From Bacillota bacterium (GTDB lineage: Bacteria; Bacillota_I; Bacilli_A; RF39; UBA660): 64,000 nt of DNA. The first letter of the stretch is position 1, and each line of letters begins with the position of its first letter. This document shows, piece by piece, positions 61,453 to 64,000 of the stretch. The translations under genes and the position numbers were made by a program. Location of the stretch: contig SVAK01000001.1 in the NCBI GenBank assembly GCA_015059445.1, forward strand, positions 151,951 through 215,950. The letters are read 5' to 3'. A model generated the notes under the pieces. It saw only the letters and a list, made by a program, of their open reading frames with translations, ran no database searches and had not been told where the DNA came from.

Positions 61453-61776
61453 TTAGACGATTTCGTCAATATATTTTTTTAATTGTTTAGCATTTTTATC
61501 AAATATTATTTTTAATTGATTATCAATTTCTACTATTCCTTTTGCTCCCAATCTTTGAATAGCTTCTTTATTAACAATTGTAACATCTCTAAGTATTACT
61601 TTAAATCTACTCAAATTACATTCAGCATTTATTATATTATCTTTGCCACCCAAGTAACCTATTAATTTATTTTCTTTAATAGCAAAGTCTTTTCTATTTA
61701 ATTTCATTGCTACAGCTAAAATAATAAGTATTACAATGGCAATAATAATATACTGAATTGTTGTACTCAAAATCAA
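61453..61776 (-). CDS. Stand-alone membrane-anchored PTS EIIB (glucose-type)-like domain protein
   Basis: TM (IIIAIVILIILAVAM) then YLGGKDNIINAECNLSRFKVILRDVTIVNKEAIQRLGAKGIVEIDNQLKIIFDKNAKQL. Confidence 0.8.
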   Translation of the reverse strand: MILSTTIQYIIIAIVILIILAVAMKLNRKDFAIKENKLIGYLGGKDNIINAECNLSRFKVILRDVTIVNKEAIQRLGAKGIVEIDNQLKIIFDKNAKQLKKYIDEIV

Positions 61777-61882
61777 TCACCCAAAATAATTATACTACAA
61801 AAACTTAATTATTAAAAGTGATACTCACTAATTTAAAAATTAAACATAAACTAATAATGAGAATACATGAAAGGGTGAAAAT

Positions 61883-62101
61883 ATGAATAATAATAATTCA
61901 AATAATTCTGGTAATTGTATTAATGAAATTTTAAGCATCATCTTAGTATTACAAGAAAATGCATGTCCAGACAATTGTTTAGATACTTGCGATAGACCAA
62001 TGCTTGGTGGAGGAACTAATTGCCTAGTATGTAATACGCGTCCAGTAATGCTTTATACTTGTTGTGGTAATGGTACTCCTTGCCTTATACCTACAAAGTG
62101 A
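61883..62101 (+). CDS. Short Cys-rich CotY/CotZ-like spore coat protein
   Basis: CINEILSIILVLQENACPDNCLDTCDRPM...TRPVMLYTCCGNGTPCLI resembles N-terminal part of CotY/CotZ (CVC..V..I...Q......C..SC...; ..PF.LYT.DGTPF). Confidence 0.65.
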   Translation: MNNNNSNNSGNCINEILSIILVLQENACPDNCLDTCDRPMLGGGTNCLVCNTRPVMLYTCCGNGTPCLIPTK

Positions 62102-62135
62102 GAAAGTGGTAAAATATATATTGACATACATATAG

Positions 62136-62166
62136 TATAGCAGACTTATTGTTTGCTATATTTTTT
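62136..62166 (+). terminator. Rho-independent terminator
   Basis: TATAGCA...TGCTATA + T-run. Confidence 0.65.
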
Positions 62167-62439
62167 ATTTAAGAACCACCCGGAGCCCCTAAATCAATTA
62201 ATTTTTATTATATGTTACTACCTTTTGTAATTGCAATAAAATTTTTGATTTTGGAGAAATTTGTTAAAATATTACAATATATGATACTTTGCGTGTTTAA
62301 AAGAGTTTTAAGAGCATTTTGTATAGTAAACGTAAGATTGGGTTATATATACTTGATTTATTGTTTATTTAATAAATGAAACGCTATAAAAAGCATTCTA
62401 ACAAATAAAAAGAAGTAATAAAAATTACCTCTAATATTT

Positions 62440-63114
62440 TTATTTTTTTTGCAATGAAACATATGAATTATTAACTAAACTAATACATTCATCAGATTTA
62501 ATTGTAATTTCTTCTTTATCTCCTATTTTTGACAATGTTATTTTTTTTACGGTTTGTGACTCATCATAACCGGAAGAATTTTTATAAATTTTTTTCTTTT
62601 CTATAAACAATATTGAATTTTTATTTAATCCTTTTACGATGTAAGTACCACTAGGAACATAAAATCTTATATATTTTTCTCCGTCGTAGGTATCATACTT
62701 GCCATATTCACCCAAACTATTCCATTGTAAAGTAAATGAATTTTCATTATCATCACTTATATTAATTTTTTCGTTTTTATAAATATATTCAACATTTTGA
62801 GATGATATTTTTTTATTAGTTATTGAATAAATATTTCCTGTTTCATAAACACTAACATAATATCTTGTGCCATGGTAATAAAAACTATAATAATTTCCCA
62901 TATACCATTCTCCCTCATCACAAATATTTTTAATATCTTTGATTTCCCAGTTTAATTCATTTAAAACATCTATTAAATTTTGTTTGAAATTAGTATCTTG
63001 AATTTCATCAATTTTTTTATAATCAATATCGTCATATGCAATAAACAAACTTATTCCTATTAATATGATTGCAATTATTATTATTGTTTTTATTGCTTTA
63101 AATATAAAACTCAT
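62440..63114 (-). CDS. Hypothetical single-TM protein
   Basis: 224 aa with N-terminal TM IKTIIIIAIILIGISLFIAY. Confidence 0.7.
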   Translation of the reverse strand: MSFIFKAIKTIIIIAIILIGISLFIAYDDIDYKKIDEIQDTNFKQNLIDVLNELNWEIKDIKNICDEGEWYMGNYYSFYYHGTRYYVSVYETGNIYSITNKKISSQNVEYIYKNEKINISDDNENSFTLQWNSLGEYGKYDTYDGEKYIRFYVPSGTYIVKGLNKNSILFIEKKKIYKNSSGYDESQTVKKITLSKIGDKEEITIKSDECISLVNNSYVSLQKK

Positions 63115-63238
63115 TATTTACACCTCACATTTTGTAATTGTCTCATAAAATTAACACATTGCATGTTATTACCTCACTTTTTACTTATTTGTTATTTGAA
63201 TTTTAATCCATCACGTTATTTAAATAATTTTTTTAATT

Positions 63239-63616
63239 TTAATTGTCTAAATATTTACAATATTCTTTAAATTCATAGCTATTGTTTTTAACAGTTATAG
63301 TATCTTGTGTTCCATCAGTATAAATTACTTGAAATGTTGTACTATCTTGTGTTTTAGCACCTACACCAGCAAGCAAACCAACAGGTCCTAATAATGTAGC
63401 ACCCACTAAACCTCTTCCAACGGCAGAAGTTGATTTTTTTCTGCTACTTGATGAAACGATTATTGTTTTCTTTATTGTTTTTTTTGTTTTTTTATAACTA
63501 TTTGTATTATTATTTGGAAAACAAGTGGTTCCGACTAATATTATTAAAATTCCGTACCATTCTCCTAGTAATAACATAATTATGCCAAATATTATTATAA
63601 TAATTCCTAATGCCAT
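63239..63616 (-). CDS. Hypothetical membrane protein with Gly-rich segment
   Basis: 125 aa; N-terminal TM; GRGLVGATLLGPVGLLAGVGAKT. Confidence 0.7.
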   Translation of the reverse strand: MALGIIIIIFGIIMLLLGEWYGILIILVGTTCFPNNNTNSYKKTKKTIKKTIIVSSSSRKKSTSAVGRGLVGATLLGPVGLLAGVGAKTQDSTTFQVIYTDGTQDTITVKNNSYEFKEYCKYLDN

Positions 63617-63729
63617 TTTTTACTCCTCTCTAATAATAGAATAGCACAAAAAATATTTGGTGGCTACTAGCCTATATATAAAACATCAAAAAATGTAAAG
63701 AATATTATTAGGAGGCTAATAGTACACTT

Positions 63730-63984
63730 ATGAAAAATTTAGAAAAAGAAATAGTTTTACATGATGATGAATATTATTATCAAATAATTAGAACAAATAT
63801 TAAGAAAGAAAGACTAAAACAAAATTTAACTCAACAAATGTTAGGTGACATGACTGGACTTTCACGAGAATATATCACTGATATAGAAAACGAAAAGAGA
63901 AAAAAGCATTTTACTATTGCAGTTATTGGAAGAATAGCAGATGCACTTAATATCAAAATTAAAGATTTATTTAATGAGCAATAA
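63730..63984 (+). CDS. XRE-family HTH transcriptional regulator
   Basis: IKKERLKQNLTQQMLGDMTGLSREYITDIENEKRKKHFTIAVIGRIADALNIKIKDLF. Confidence 0.88.
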   Translation: MKNLEKEIVLHDDEYYYQIIRTNIKKERLKQNLTQQMLGDMTGLSREYITDIENEKRKKHFTIAVIGRIADALNIKIKDLFNEQ

Positions 63985-64000
63985 TTTAAGAACATTATAA

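Noticed and set aside
1162-63984. Numerous short ORFs antisense to or overlapping conserved genes (e.g. 1162-1428, 2640-2876, 3521-3829, 15350-15586, 19800-20099, 32844-33221, 37620-37832, 42347-42574)
   Set aside because: They lie opposite well-conserved genes, lack independent RBS/promoter support and read as low-complexity reverse translations of AT-rich coding DNA.
1-64000. Possible use of TGA as a Trp codon (Mollicute-like code)
   Set aside because: Conserved Trp positions use TGG, and TGA is a genuine stop at several genes (nifS-like at 8233-8235, scpA, cotZ-like), so the standard bacterial code applies.
1-64000. CRISPR arrays, long tandem repeats or transposon inverted repeats
   Set aside because: None were found by reading; short inverted repeats are accounted for as terminators.

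Overview
The window is a 64 kb, AT-rich, gene-dense chromosomal segment from a low-GC Firmicute (Bacillota, probably an uncultured Bacilli/Erysipelotrichia-like lineage; lineage is inference). It uses the standard bacterial code: TGA is a stop and Trp is TGG. Most of it is housekeeping: rlmN-prpC-prkC-rsgA-rpe, ezrA-nifS-like-thiI-ackA-nrnA-recX-prsA, rpsP-khpA, polA-mutM-cca-dnaD-nth, hup, rpoB-rpoC, a paired M16 protease operon, rpsD with a probable S4-type leader, scpA-scpB, ftsW/rodA and two tRNAs. Several sporulation/spore-coat genes are interspersed: cotE, sigK, spoIVA, a YjcZ-like micropeptide and a short CotY/CotZ-like protein. The most interesting points are: (1) the NifZ-position cysteine desulfurase homologue between ezrA and thiI contains no cysteine at all; (2) a single ORF fuses IspH to a polyprenyl diphosphate synthase; (3) three tandem, divergent paralogues of unknown function (14.1-17.1 kb) lie directly downstream of two micropeptide genes; (4) a decaying or phase-variable patch at 56.2-59.3 kb has two poly-A frameshifts and one in-frame nonsense codon; (5) a membrane-anchored stand-alone PTS EIIB-like domain has a displaced active-site Cys. 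No CRISPR array, prophage, transposase or recognisable defence island was found. All family assignments come from motif reading, not database searches.
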